Positions 32,870 through 41,012 of a DNA stretch of 52,449 bases are shown here, piece by piece. Both the position numbers and the translations under genes were made by a program. Positions within the stretch are counted from its first letter, which is position 1. Each line of letters opens with the position of its first letter. Below the pieces are notes generated by a model. That model was not told the origin of the DNA, did not search any database, and saw nothing but the letters and a program-made list of their open reading frames with translations. Source of the DNA: Acidobacteria subdivision 2 bacterium RH1 MAG20 (lineage in GTDB: Bacteria; Acidobacteriota; Terriglobia; Terriglobales; Acidobacteriaceae); assembly GCA_002197545.1 (NCBI GenBank), contig NFUO01000110.1:1-52449 (forward strand), read 5' to 3'.

Positions 32870-34096
32870 TTAGGGAACAGTTACGTGTAGCACGATCTTT
32901 GTGATAACGGTGTTGGCTGCCGCTCCGGTTGACGCGCCGATGACGTTGATCGTGTAGTCGCCGGGGCGGGTGCCGAGGTCGGTACAGTTTCCGCACCCTG
33001 TCAAAGTTGTCAAGGTGGCCACGCCGCAGACGGCGATGATGGCCAGCAGCGGTCCTTTGAGTGCTTTGCGTCTTCTGCGGGGGAGGAACAGCAGCATCAG
33101 ACCTGTGAGCGCTGGCCCGGCGAAGGGCAGGCCTGCGCTCTGAGAGGACGATGCAGCCGATTCGCAGCTATGCGGGAACATGGTGGTGATCTGCAGGCTG
33201 GTTGTGCCGCCATTGACGGGAAGCGTTGCAGTGCCGAAGGTGCAGGTGGACTCCGATGGCAGGCCCGCGCAGGAGAGCTGCACCGGCTGGATAGAGCCGG
33301 TTTGCGGAGCTACGGTCACCAGCAGATTGACTGCATCTCCGATGTCGACCGTGGGTGAGCCTGTTACGGTCAACGTAAATGGATTCTGGCCTGTTGTTGG
33401 CGGGGCGTTCACTGCCTCTATCAGCGCTGTGGAGGAACTCGCGGCAGTTTTTGTGTCGCCGGCATAGGTCGCGGTGATGGTGTGGCTGCCTGGTTCTAAA
33501 GAAGCGGTGTTGAAGGTCGCTACTCCGGAGCTATTTAAGGTTGCCGCGCCCAGTACGGTGCTTCCGTCCAGAAAACTGACTGGCCCCGTGGGGGTTGCAT
33601 GGGCTGCCTGGGCAGTTGCCGTAAACGCTACACTCTGGCCGTAGAGTCCGGGATTTGCGGAGCTCGTCAGGGTGATCGTCGTTGCGTCGGGAACGACCAT
33701 GATGGGCACCCCATTTGAAATTGAGCCCAGATGCGTCGTGTCTCCAGAGTAGGCTGCCGTCAGCATATGACTTCCTACTGCGAATCCGGTTCCGGCGCTT
33801 GCGGGGCAGCTTGTCGTCTGGGTCACGGGAATGGTGCAGATGTTTATCGTTCCGTCATAGAACGTGACCGTCCCGGTCAGCGTGCTTCCGTCGTTTGAGC
33901 TGACCTGCGCATAGCCGCTTACGTCCTCGCCATAGGAGATGGAGGAAGGGGTTGTGATGATAAGCACAATGCTGGTTGTAACGCCCGTTATCGAATTTGC
34001 CGAAGCCTGCTGAGGCGGCTTTGCCGGCATAGAGGACGGCAGCGTCGCCAGCGCGAGCAGGGCTGCTGTCTTGAGGGCGAAGCTTCGAATCGACAT
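32870..34096 (-). CDS. Secreted Ig-like repeat surface protein (408 aa)
   Basis: Signal peptide MSIRSFALKTAALLALATLPSSMPA. Two to three bacterial Ig-like (Big_3/5-type) repeats with the phrases LTGTVTFYDGTINICTIPV, HMLTAAYSGDTTHLGS, PTGPVSFLDGSTVLGAATL and HTITATYAGDTKTAAS. A beta domain with a QLSCAGLPSESTCTFG motif follows. Near the C-terminus there are two hydrophobic stretches (GPALTGLMLLFLPRRRRKA and LLAIIAVCGVATLTTLTGCG), then NCTDLGTRPGDYTINVIG. Such proteins are abundant in Acidobacteriota; probably cell-surface, role unknown. The frame extends 36 codons upstream of 34096 without signal-like sequence. Confidence 0.78.
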   Translation of the reverse strand: MSIRSFALKTAALLALATLPSSMPAKPPQQASANSITGVTTSIVLIITTPSSISYGEDVSGYAQVSSNDGSTLTGTVTFYDGTINICTIPVTQTTSCPASAGTGFAVGSHMLTAAYSGDTTHLGSISNGVPIMVVPDATTITLTSSANPGLYGQSVAFTATAQAAHATPTGPVSFLDGSTVLGAATLNSSGVATFNTASLEPGSHTITATYAGDTKTAASSSTALIEAVNAPPTTGQNPFTLTVTGSPTVDIGDAVNLLVTVAPQTGSIQPVQLSCAGLPSESTCTFGTATLPVNGGTTSLQITTMFPHSCESAASSSQSAGLPFAGPALTGLMLLFLPRRRRKALKGPLLAIIAVCGVATLTTLTGCGNCTDLGTRPGDYTINVIGASTGAAANTVITKIVLHVTVP

Positions 34097-34387
34097 TGGG
34101 AGCACGCTTGATCCGTCCTGAATCCGTGTTGGAAACTTGTGTGTATATCGGCGCGCGGCGATGGAAACGAGAGGAGAGCACTGAAAGGAAAGGATTTGGT
34201 GCAAAGCTGTCCTGGCAGGTCTGTATTTCGCTGCTGTCAGCAGAGAGAAGGCGGGCTCGGACGCGGAATATCCTTCTTTATGAAGGGATGATGACAGAAT
34301 GCTTTTGGCCGGCGCTGCCCTTGATGTGGCAAAATTGCTGTATCGGGCGGCGTATCCTCACGCGCCGGAATCCTACTTGTCTAGCGC

Positions 34388-35080
34388 ATGAATTTGCCTA
34401 ACTCCATCACGATGAGCCGCGTCGCATGCGTGCCACTTCTTATCTGGATACTCTCGTCCGCCTTTCCCTGGACGGGCGGACATGGAGAGGTGGGCCTGCG
34501 CGGCGGCGAGCAGGAGGTGATCGCCTCCATCGTCTTTATCCTGGCCAGCATTACGGATGGGCTCGACGGCTACCTTGCGCGGCGGCGTCATCAGATCACC
34601 ACGATGGGGATGCTGCTCGATCCGTTGGCTGACAAGCTGATGGTCAGCGCTGCGTTCATCATTCTCGTCGCTTACAATCCGCGGGTTGTTCCGCCATGGA
34701 TCGCCGTGCTGGTGATTGGCCGGGAGTTCCTTGTTTCCGGACTGCGCTCTATTGCCGCCGCGGAGGGCTTTACCATTCAGGCCAGCGAGATCGGCAAGCT
34801 CAAGACCGTGATCCAGATCGTGTCGGTGGTGGCCGCGATTCTGGCGCACCGCTGGGACTACTGGAACTGGAGCGGCTTCATTGTGGGTGTCCACTTCATC
34901 GCAGTAACAGCGATCTATTGGATGGCGATTGTCTCGATTATTTCAGCGGTGGATTATTTTGTCGGCTTCTGGAAGAAGATCGACCACGTCAGCGATACAC
35001 GCAGGAAGCGGCGGAGCTTTGTGCTGAACCGCAAGGCCAAAGCCGCACCGGCGAGGGAAAATCCTTCACGGATTTCGTAA
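34388..35080 (+). CDS. pgsA: CDP-diacylglycerol-glycerol-3-phosphate 3-phosphatidyltransferase
   Basis: Makes phosphatidylglycerolphosphate in the inner membrane. The CDP-alcohol phosphotransferase motif is complete: D60-G61-x2-A64-R65-x8-G74-x3-D78-x3-D82 (DGYLARRRHQITTMGMLLDP). It begins MNLPNSITMSRVACVPLLIW, as in PgsA, and has several membrane helices. The 230-aa protein carries a basic C-terminal tail of about 35 residues. It stands between two minus-strand genes. Confidence 0.93.
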   Translation: MNLPNSITMSRVACVPLLIWILSSAFPWTGGHGEVGLRGGEQEVIASIVFILASITDGLDGYLARRRHQITTMGMLLDPLADKLMVSAAFIILVAYNPRVVPPWIAVLVIGREFLVSGLRSIAAAEGFTIQASEIGKLKTVIQIVSVVAAILAHRWDYWNWSGFIVGVHFIAVTAIYWMAIVSIISAVDYFVGFWKKIDHVSDTRRKRRSFVLNRKAKAAPARENPSRIS

Positions 35081-35101
35081 TCACTCAATAGCTAAACCTA
35101 T

Positions 35102-35770
35102 TCATCGTGAAATAGAGAAGTTGACGTCCACAGGGATTTGAAAGGGAATAGTGTTGGATTCCACTATCAGCGGTTTATATCTCCATTTCTTAACTGCATT
35201 TACCGAGGCGAATCGTAATTCATCCGGCCCTGTAATAGGAACAATTTTGTCCACCTCTCCTGAAGCCGAGACATGAACTAGCAGCTTTACAGTACCCTGA
35301 ATATGAGATTCCCTCGCTACCATGGGGTATACAGGTTGTTTGTGCGAACCTGAGATAATTTCAACTTCGTTTCTCTCCAATGCGTTGCCAGCGAAATAAC
35401 GTACGGCGTCTTCATTTAGATTCAAAATGACGCCTTTATGCTTCTCGTTAACTATCAGAACGACCCATTCACAGGAGATATTAGCGGCAGGCACACGATA
35501 TAGTATTCGCACACACGGATCTGTTGCCTGTGGACACTCGGATGGAGTTTCGGCGTCTATCGACCATACCCCATTCGAGGGAAGCCGCTTATCTGTGTGC
35601 GGCATTGGAATAGTCGGATCAATCTGATATCGACTGGATACTTCTTTGACTGCCTGAAGGCCGATCGTCTGCCTTGAAGAAGGGGATGCCTGTTGTGAAA
35701 TTGCTGTTGAAGGAATACCGATCAAGATTGCTATTGCAACTACAAAAGGCCAAAAATTCTGCGAGACCAT
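35102..35770 (-). CDS. Secreted TonB C-terminal-domain protein (222 aa)
   Basis: Hydrophobic N-terminus (FWPFVVAIAILIGIPSTAIS, signal peptide or anchor), a middle region with four Cys residues, then a TonB-type C-terminal domain: HKQPVYPMVARESHIQGTVKLLVHVSASGEVDKI and AVKKWRYKPLIVESNTIPFQIPVDVNFSI. Family members are called energy transducers, but without ExbB/ExbD neighbours the role is uncertain. AAGGAG precedes the ATG at 35770 by 6 nt, which decides the start over the ATG at 35776. Its lower GC than neighbours suggests acquisition. It is 18 bp from fumarase on the same strand. Confidence 0.75.
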   Translation of the reverse strand: MVSQNFWPFVVAIAILIGIPSTAISQQASPSSRQTIGLQAVKEVSSRYQIDPTIPMPHTDKRLPSNGVWSIDAETPSECPQATDPCVRILYRVPAANISCEWVVLIVNEKHKGVILNLNEDAVRYFAGNALERNEVEIISGSHKQPVYPMVARESHIQGTVKLLVHVSASGEVDKIVPITGPDELRFASVNAVKKWRYKPLIVESNTIPFQIPVDVNFSISR

Positions 35771-35788
35771 TCGCATCTCCTTCAGAGT

Positions 35789-37318
35789 TCATTGCAAAAT
35801 TGGAATCCCGGCAATTCTACGCGACCACTCTTCCGGTCCGGTCTGGTGGACGCTTGTTCCTTTGGTGTCTACGGCGACGGTGACCGGCATGTCCTTGACG
35901 TCGAATTCGTAGATGGCTTCCATGCCGAGGTCCTCGAAGGCCAGGACGCGAGAGCTTTTGATGGCCTTGGAGACGAGGTAAGCCGCGCCTCCTACGGCCA
36001 TCAGGTAGACGGCTTCGTTATCGCGGATGGCCTCAATTGCTGCCGAACCGCGCTCGGCCTTGCCGACCATGCCGAGCAGGCCGGTTGACTCCAGCATCTG
36101 GCGCGTGAACTTGTCCATGCGGGTTGCCGTGGTGGGACCGGCGGGGCCTACGGTCTCTTCGCGCACGGCATCCACCGGGCCGACGTAGTAGATGAAGCGG
36201 TTGGTGAAGTCTACCGGCAGCGTCTCGCCGCGATTCAACATGTCGGTCATCCGCTTGTGGGCGGCATCGCGCCCGGTCAGCAATTTGCCGCTGAGCAGAA
36301 CGACCTCTCCCGGTTTCCACGTCTTTACGTCTTCGCGGGTAACGGTGTTCAGGTCCACGCGGCGAGCGCTGCTGACGTCGTAGGTCAGCTTCGGCCATGC
36401 ATCGAGCGATGGCGGTTCGAGCATGACCGGGCCGCTACCATCCAGATGAAAATGGGCGTGGCGGGTGGCGGCGCAGTTGGGGATCATCGCCACGGGCAGA
36501 TTGGCCGCGTGGGTTGGGTAATCGAGGATCTTTATGTCGAGCACGGTGGTGAGGCCGCCGAGTCCCTGTGCGCCGATGCCGAGGCGGTTGACCTTGTCGT
36601 AGAGTTCGATACGCAGCTCTTCGATCTTGTTCTTCGGCCCGCGCAGCTTCAGCTCCTGCATGTCGATGGGGTCCATCAAAGATTGTTTCGCCAGCAGCAT
36701 CGCCTTCTCCGCCGTGCCGCCGATTCCGATGCCGAGCATTCCCGGCGGACACCAGCCCGCTCCCATCGTGGGAACGGTCTTCAGCACCCAGTCCACAATC
36801 GAGTCCGAGGGATTGAGCATGACGAACTTGGATTTTGCCTCCGAGCCGCCGCCTTTCGCGGCGACGATCACGTCCACTTCACCGCCCTTGACCAGCGAGA
36901 CTTCGACGACGGAAGGCGTGTTGTCTTTCGTGTTCTTCCGCGTAAAGGCCGGGTCGGCGAGGATGCTGCCGCGCAGCTTGTTGTCGGGATCAAGATAGGC
37001 CCGGCGCACTCCTTCGTCGCACATGGCCTGCAGGTCCATCGTTGCGGGCCCGCCGTTCGGGCCTTGCCAGACGACCTCCATCCCCACTTTGACGAAGATA
37101 GTGACGATGCCGGTGTCCTGGCAGATGGGCCGGTGTCCTTCGGCGCACATGCGCGAATTGATGAGGATCTGCGCTATCGCGTCTTTGGCCGCGGGGCTTT
37201 CTTCCATCTTATAGGCGCGGGCCAGATTGGTGATGTAATCCATCGGATGGTAGTAGCTGATGTACTGCAGAGCGTCGGCTACGCTCTGGATGAGGTCGTC
37301 CTGCTTAATTGTCGCCAT
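35789..37318 (-). CDS. fumA: Class I (4Fe-4S) fumarate hydratase
   Basis: Hydrates fumarate to malate. It is a single-chain class I enzyme in which the alpha (TtdA-like) part (1-~290) and beta part are joined. The cluster cysteines are seen in RPICQDTG (Cys66), GAGWCPPGMLGIG and IPNCAATRHAHF. The beta part shows TGRDAAHKRM, YYVGPVDA and GPAGPTTATRMD. 509 aa, normal for a fused enzyme. The aspartase gene, which makes its substrate fumarate, lies 0.8 kb away in divergent orientation. It could also act on related hydroxy acids, as some class I members do. Confidence 0.94.
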   Translation of the reverse strand: MATIKQDDLIQSVADALQYISYYHPMDYITNLARAYKMEESPAAKDAIAQILINSRMCAEGHRPICQDTGIVTIFVKVGMEVVWQGPNGGPATMDLQAMCDEGVRRAYLDPDNKLRGSILADPAFTRKNTKDNTPSVVEVSLVKGGEVDVIVAAKGGGSEAKSKFVMLNPSDSIVDWVLKTVPTMGAGWCPPGMLGIGIGGTAEKAMLLAKQSLMDPIDMQELKLRGPKNKIEELRIELYDKVNRLGIGAQGLGGLTTVLDIKILDYPTHAANLPVAMIPNCAATRHAHFHLDGSGPVMLEPPSLDAWPKLTYDVSSARRVDLNTVTREDVKTWKPGEVVLLSGKLLTGRDAAHKRMTDMLNRGETLPVDFTNRFIYYVGPVDAVREETVGPAGPTTATRMDKFTRQMLESTGLLGMVGKAERGSAAIEAIRDNEAVYLMAVGGAAYLVSKAIKSSRVLAFEDLGMEAIYEFDVKDMPVTVAVDTKGTSVHQTGPEEWSRRIAGIPILQ

Positions 37319-37329
37319 TCTGTCTTCCT

Positions 37330-37911
37330 CTACTTCAACTCTGCCGGTGGAACGCGAAAAACACCTTTGATTGCAGCCGGGTTACGGACGCAAATTTGAA
37401 GGTGCGTCTTCTCTCGAAATCCTGAATTTTCGTACAGACGCTCGCCTTCGATAAAGACGCCACGCACAGAATCAAAGCCTGAGCCGGTTTCAGCCTGAAT
37501 ACTGTGCAGGTGATTGATGACGGCGTAGTCAAGTCTCCGCAATAACAGATCGCTTCCCCCCGAATTGCTTGGAATGACACTTCCCGATTTGAGAGCTAAA
37601 AGTTCAAAAGCGGCATGAGCGGCTTTTACTGCAAGAAGACCATTAGACGTAAGCAGATCGAGGCAATATCCAAGGTCGATCGCTGCTCCGACCACAAAAG
37701 GGTCTGATACCTCAAGGCCCCTTCTCTCCTGTAGAAGTTGAGCCCACTCCAAAGCACGTCTCGGATTTGATTCCCAGAAATAAATACCGGAGCCTAGCCA
37801 GTCATAACCGTTATTGCTTGGTTCAAAGGGAACCCCGGCCAACAGCTTTTCCCCAACAGACCGTTGGCAGCCGTGATACGCCAGAACGAAAGAGGAGGAA
37901 AGTCGATGCAC
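37330..37911 (-). CDS. Possible ADP-ribosyltransferase-like protein of a two-gene module (193 aa)
   Basis: Conserved-looking blocks are AYHGCQRSVGEKLLAG (His), NGYDWLGSGIYFWESNPRRALEWA (Tyr, then aromatic residues; here about 34-57), VVGAAIDLGYCLDL, VRGVFIEGERLY, and KTHLQICVRNPAAIKGVF near the end. The order His...Tyr...late Gln/Glu strand recalls the H-Y-[E/Q] layout of ADP-ribosyltransferase toxins; this is inference, not a firm family call. The start is GTG at 37911, 11 bp after the stop of a 48-aa ORF, suggesting translational coupling. Lower GC than neighbours. It sits between fumA and aspA as an insertion in a metabolic locus. Confidence 0.65.
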   Translation of the reverse strand: MHRLSSSFVLAYHGCQRSVGEKLLAGVPFEPSNNGYDWLGSGIYFWESNPRRALEWAQLLQERRGLEVSDPFVVGAAIDLGYCLDLLTSNGLLAVKAAHAAFELLALKSGSVIPSNSGGSDLLLRRLDYAVINHLHSIQAETGSGFDSVRGVFIEGERLYENSGFREKTHLQICVRNPAAIKGVFRVPPAELK

Positions 37912-37922
37912 GCAGAACCAGG

Positions 37923-38069
37923 CTATCGATAAAACGGAGTAAGTTGGCCCTGTTCATCCACGACGCCTTCTTCCATCAGAACGCGACGGGCCATCTCGGG
38001 AGTAGCTGCATGCTCTTCCGTAAACCGGGCCATGGTTGCAAGAAATTGTGCAAGTTCTTCATCGCTCAT
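37923..38069 (-). CDS. Small 48-aa protein, putative partner or antitoxin of the downstream gene
   Basis: Short ORF found by reading the minus strand: begins MSDEELAQFLATMARFTEEH and ends DEQGQLTPFYR. It is predicted helical with a charged character (9 acidic residues in the first 40). GGAAG lies about 5 nt upstream of the ATG at 38069. It directly precedes the ART-like gene (11-bp gap), the arrangement of a small antitoxin or immunity protein before a toxin. Function is inferred from context only. Confidence 0.55.
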   Translation of the reverse strand: MSDEELAQFLATMARFTEEHAATPEMARRVLMEEGVVDEQGQLTPFYR

Positions 38070-38140
38070 CGGATCTTCCGCCCTTCCAGATCACCGCAAG
38101 TCATCTAGCACTCCTATGATAACAAACAGAGGCTACGCCC

Positions 38141-39541
38141 ATGCCAAATGTCCGCACAGAAACCGACTCCCTTGGCCCCATCGAAGTCCCTGCCGAAGCC
38201 CTCTACGGAGCGCAGACTACCCGTGCCATTGCCAACTTTCCTATCAGTGGCCTCAAAGCCAGTACCTTTCTCATTCGCGCGCTGGCGATGATCAAGCACG
38301 CTGCCGCCGAAGCCAATCAGTCCCTGAGCCTCATCACAAGAGAGCAGGGCAGCGCCATTCAGCAGGCCGCGCTGGAGGTAATCGACGGCCAGCACCACGA
38401 TCAGTTCGTCGTCGATGTCTTTCAGGCTGGTGCTGGAGTCAGCCTGCACATGAATGCCAACGAAGTTATCGCCAACCGGGCCGGTCAGATCCTCGGAGAA
38501 CCGCTCGGCACCTACAAAAAACTTCACCCCAACGACCACGTCAACTATGGCCAATCGACGAATGACGTCTTCCCCACTGCGATGCGGCTTGCGACTCTGC
38601 TGGCGTTGGAAGATCTCTATCCAGTCCTCGGCGAACTGACCGCGAGCTTCGAGGCCAAAGCCGCAGAGTTCAAAGACATTCTGAAGGCCGGCCGCACCCA
38701 CATGCAGGACGCCGTGCCGATTACGCTCGGGCAGGAGTTCGCAGCCTATGCTGTCGCCATCCAGAAGTGCCATCAGCACATCGCGCGTACTGCCGAAGAC
38801 CTCCGCGCGCTGGGACTGGGAGGCTCTGCCGTCGGCACCGGCCTCAATACCCATCCTGACTATCGGCAAAAGGCCATCGCTAACCTGAGCCGTATTTCGG
38901 GGCTCGAGCTAAGGCCAGGGGAAGACCTCCGCTACGCCATGCAATCGAACGCCTGCATGGCCGACGTTTCGGCCGCGCTACGCACGCTCGCGCTCGAACT
39001 GATCCGCATCTCGAACGACCTGCGCCTGCTGTCTTCCGGCCCCAACACGGGCTTCAACGAGATACACCTGCCCAGCCTGCAGCCCGGCTCCAGCATTATA
39101 CCGGGCAAGGTCAACCCGGTGCTGCCCGAGCTTGCCGCGATGGTCGCCTTTCAGGTGATCGGCAACGACACTGCTACGGCCTTCGCGGTGCAGGCAGGCC
39201 AGCTTGAGCTGAATGTGATGATGCCGGCGATGGCACACAATACTCTGCAATCGATCATTATCCTGACGACTGCTTTGCATCAGCTGGACCAGCAGTGCAT
39301 CCGCGGCATTACCGCGAACCGCGACCGCTGCGCCTACTATGCAGGCAGTACCATCGCGCTGGCCACGGCGCTGAATCCTTATATCGGCTATGCGAAGGCT
39401 GCGTCTCTGGTGAAGGAATCGGTCGCCAGTGGGCGTTCGATTGTCGATCTGGCCCGCGAGAAGAAGCTCCTCACCGAAGAGCAGATCGGCGAGATCCTCG
39501 ACCCCAAAAACATGACGGAACCACACGCCAGAAAGCCCTGA
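38141..39541 (+). CDS. aspA: Aspartate ammonia-lyase (aspartase/fumarase superfamily)
   Basis: Deaminates aspartate to fumarate. Superfamily motifs are present: DVFQAGAGVSLHMNANEVIANRA, HPNDHVNYGQSTNDVFPTA and the catalytic loop GSSIIPGKVNP. Details favour aspartase over fumarase C: RTHMQDAVPITLGQEF, SNDLRLLSSGPNTGFNEIHLP, VIGNDTATAF, GITANRDRC, and the C-terminal LLTEEQIGEILDPKNMTEP. 466 aa, the usual length. Start ATG at 38141 with AGAGG upstream. A class I fumarase is encoded next door, so the pair would carry aspartate into malate. A FumC assignment remains possible (maybe 15%). Confidence 0.85.
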   Translation: MPNVRTETDSLGPIEVPAEALYGAQTTRAIANFPISGLKASTFLIRALAMIKHAAAEANQSLSLITREQGSAIQQAALEVIDGQHHDQFVVDVFQAGAGVSLHMNANEVIANRAGQILGEPLGTYKKLHPNDHVNYGQSTNDVFPTAMRLATLLALEDLYPVLGELTASFEAKAAEFKDILKAGRTHMQDAVPITLGQEFAAYAVAIQKCHQHIARTAEDLRALGLGGSAVGTGLNTHPDYRQKAIANLSRISGLELRPGEDLRYAMQSNACMADVSAALRTLALELIRISNDLRLLSSGPNTGFNEIHLPSLQPGSSIIPGKVNPVLPELAAMVAFQVIGNDTATAFAVQAGQLELNVMMPAMAHNTLQSIIILTTALHQLDQQCIRGITANRDRCAYYAGSTIALATALNPYIGYAKAASLVKESVASGRSIVDLAREKKLLTEEQIGEILDPKNMTEPHARKP

Positions 39542-39590
39542 CTATGTGATTCCGTCCCTGTGTCCAACCAAAGATTTCTTTGAAGCCGTT

Positions 39591-40280
39591 TTACTTAGCT
39601 CGTCCAAACCGATAGACAAGTCCCACGTTTACCCCGGCATTGCTCTGCAAAGAACCGCCAAAGGTCGTCCCGACATAGGTCGGCGTGACGCGGAACCCCA
39701 GGTTGGGGTAGAAGTTGTAGTCGAGGTTGAGGCCAACGGAGAATGCAGGACGATATCCCGAAGGCCAGGTGCCGAGCAGGGACGAGGGAATGCCCTTCGA
39801 GCCGCTGTCAAATTTGCCAAGTCCTAATCCGCCTACGGCAAAGACGCTGACTGCGGTCTTCTCCTTGGCGTAGAAGCGGTACGTAGGTCCAGCCAGAAAG
39901 GTGTACTGGGAGACCTGCGGATTGAACGTGATGTATCCGATGTTGTAGATCTTGGCATTGCCGTAGGCGCCGCTAACGCCGCCCACAATTCCAAACTTAG
40001 GGTTGAAATAGCGGGTCGCGTTCATCCAGAAGGTGACCTCGTTATTGCGCTGCAGGCTGTCGCCTGAGCGATAGCGCAGATAGCCGCCGCCTCCCGCGAC
40101 CTCCCACAGGTGGCTGTAGGTGTCCTTGGTGATGCGTGCGATGCGCGCCTGGCGGTTTGCATTTGTCTCTCGCCGCGCCCGTCGCGATACCTGCGCCTGT
40201 GCGATGCTTGCTCCGCTGGCCATGAACGCTGCCAGCAACATAACCGTTACACACTTTTCCTTCAACCTGAAACCGAACAT
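39591..40280 (-). CDS. Outer-membrane beta-barrel protein (229 aa)
   Basis: Signal peptide (FRLKEKCVTVMLLAAFMASGASIAQAQ), then a short basic stretch with RRARRETNANRQARIARI. The rest alternates hydrophobic and aromatic residues as in a small 8-stranded barrel: WEVAGGGGYLRYRS, VTFWMNATRYFNPKFGIVGG, YTFLAGPTYRFY, FSVGLNLDYNFYPNLGFRVTPTYVG, ending VNVGLVYRFGRAK with the terminal aromatic signature close to the end. Probably an outer-membrane protein of unknown function. It is convergent with aspA, 49 bp apart. Confidence 0.75.
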   Translation of the reverse strand: MFGFRLKEKCVTVMLLAAFMASGASIAQAQVSRRARRETNANRQARIARITKDTYSHLWEVAGGGGYLRYRSGDSLQRNNEVTFWMNATRYFNPKFGIVGGVSGAYGNAKIYNIGYITFNPQVSQYTFLAGPTYRFYAKEKTAVSVFAVGGLGLGKFDSGSKGIPSSLLGTWPSGYRPAFSVGLNLDYNFYPNLGFRVTPTYVGTTFGGSLQSNAGVNVGLVYRFGRAK

Positions 40281-40418
40281 CAACTGTTACTCCCGCACAA
40301 GCTGCGCTTTGCTATTGTTGGAACTTGAGGCTCGCTGCTGGAAACCAGCGGCGGCCATCCCTTATTAGAACATCCGCCACCGTTTCCGGTGGGGGTCCAG
40401 AGCGAAGGAGCGCGTTCG

Positions 40419-40964
40419 ATGGCAAAAAAAAGTGGAAGTGGCGGGTTTGGCAAGGTCTTTCTGGGTTTCATTCTCGGCATCGCGGCGGTTGCGGCGGGCC
40501 TGTTTCTTTACCTTCACTTCGGCCCGCTGCCTGTGGCGGTGGCCGACGCTCCTTTTCCCTATGAGAAGCAGATCGTCAAACTGCCGTTGAATGCCCGCAT
40601 CGACCGCGAGGTCAAGACTGCTCCCTTTGGTACCAGTGAGGATGTATTCGAGTCCGGAGCCCACGTCTACCGCGCCGAGTGCGCCAGTTGCCACGGTGTT
40701 CCCGGCCACGACATCGCCTCCGCCCAGTACATGTACCCCAGCGCTCCGCAGCTATGGAAGAAACATGGCAAATCGGGTGTTGTTGGAGTCAGCGACGATG
40801 AGGCAGGGGAGACTTACTGGAAGGTTGCCAACGGCATCCGGCTCTCCGGAATGCCCGCCTTCAAACACATGCTTACCGACACGCAGATGTGGCAGGTGAG
40901 CCTTCTGTTGAAGAACGCCGACAAGGAACTGCCTATGCCGGTGACGCAGATTCTGACGAAGTAG
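40419..40964 (+). CDS. Membrane-anchored c-type cytochrome (181 aa)
   Basis: One N-terminal membrane helix (about 10-33) anchors a periplasmic mono-haem cytochrome c domain: the haem site CASCH (Cys88, Cys91, His92) is followed by a distal-ligand candidate Met in LSGMPAFKHM and a C-terminal helix QMWQVSLLLKNA. The ATG at 40419 has GAAGGAG 8 nt upstream. It may serve electron transfer to a terminal oxidase, but no oxidase genes lie nearby. A terminator follows. Confidence 0.88.
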   Translation: MAKKSGSGGFGKVFLGFILGIAAVAAGLFLYLHFGPLPVAVADAPFPYEKQIVKLPLNARIDREVKTAPFGTSEDVFESGAHVYRAECASCHGVPGHDIASAQYMYPSAPQLWKKHGKSGVVGVSDDEAGETYWKVANGIRLSGMPAFKHMLTDTQMWQVSLLLKNADKELPMPVTQILTK

Positions 40965-40977
40965 TAGAGGTGGGTTG

Positions 40978-41006
40978 GCGGTCTCGGCCGGACAGGTCGA
41001 GACCGC
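40978..41006. terminator. Bidirectional terminator between the cytochrome and DUF481 genes
   Basis: Perfect 9-bp stem GCGGTCTCG / CGAGACCGC with an 11-nt loop, followed by TCTTATTT. It lies between two convergent stops. Confidence 0.75.
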
Positions 41007-41012
41007 TCTTAT

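Noticed and set aside
36257..37399. 380-codon plus-strand frame opposite fumarase
   Set aside because: Antisense shadow of a highly conserved enzyme, rich in His/Arg/Asp with no motif.
38141..39541. Fumarase C assignment for the lyase
   Set aside because: Superfamily motifs are shared, but several blocks (SNDLRLLSSGPNTGFNEI, VIGNDT, GITANRDRC, LLTEEQI) match aspartase better; kept as an alternative.
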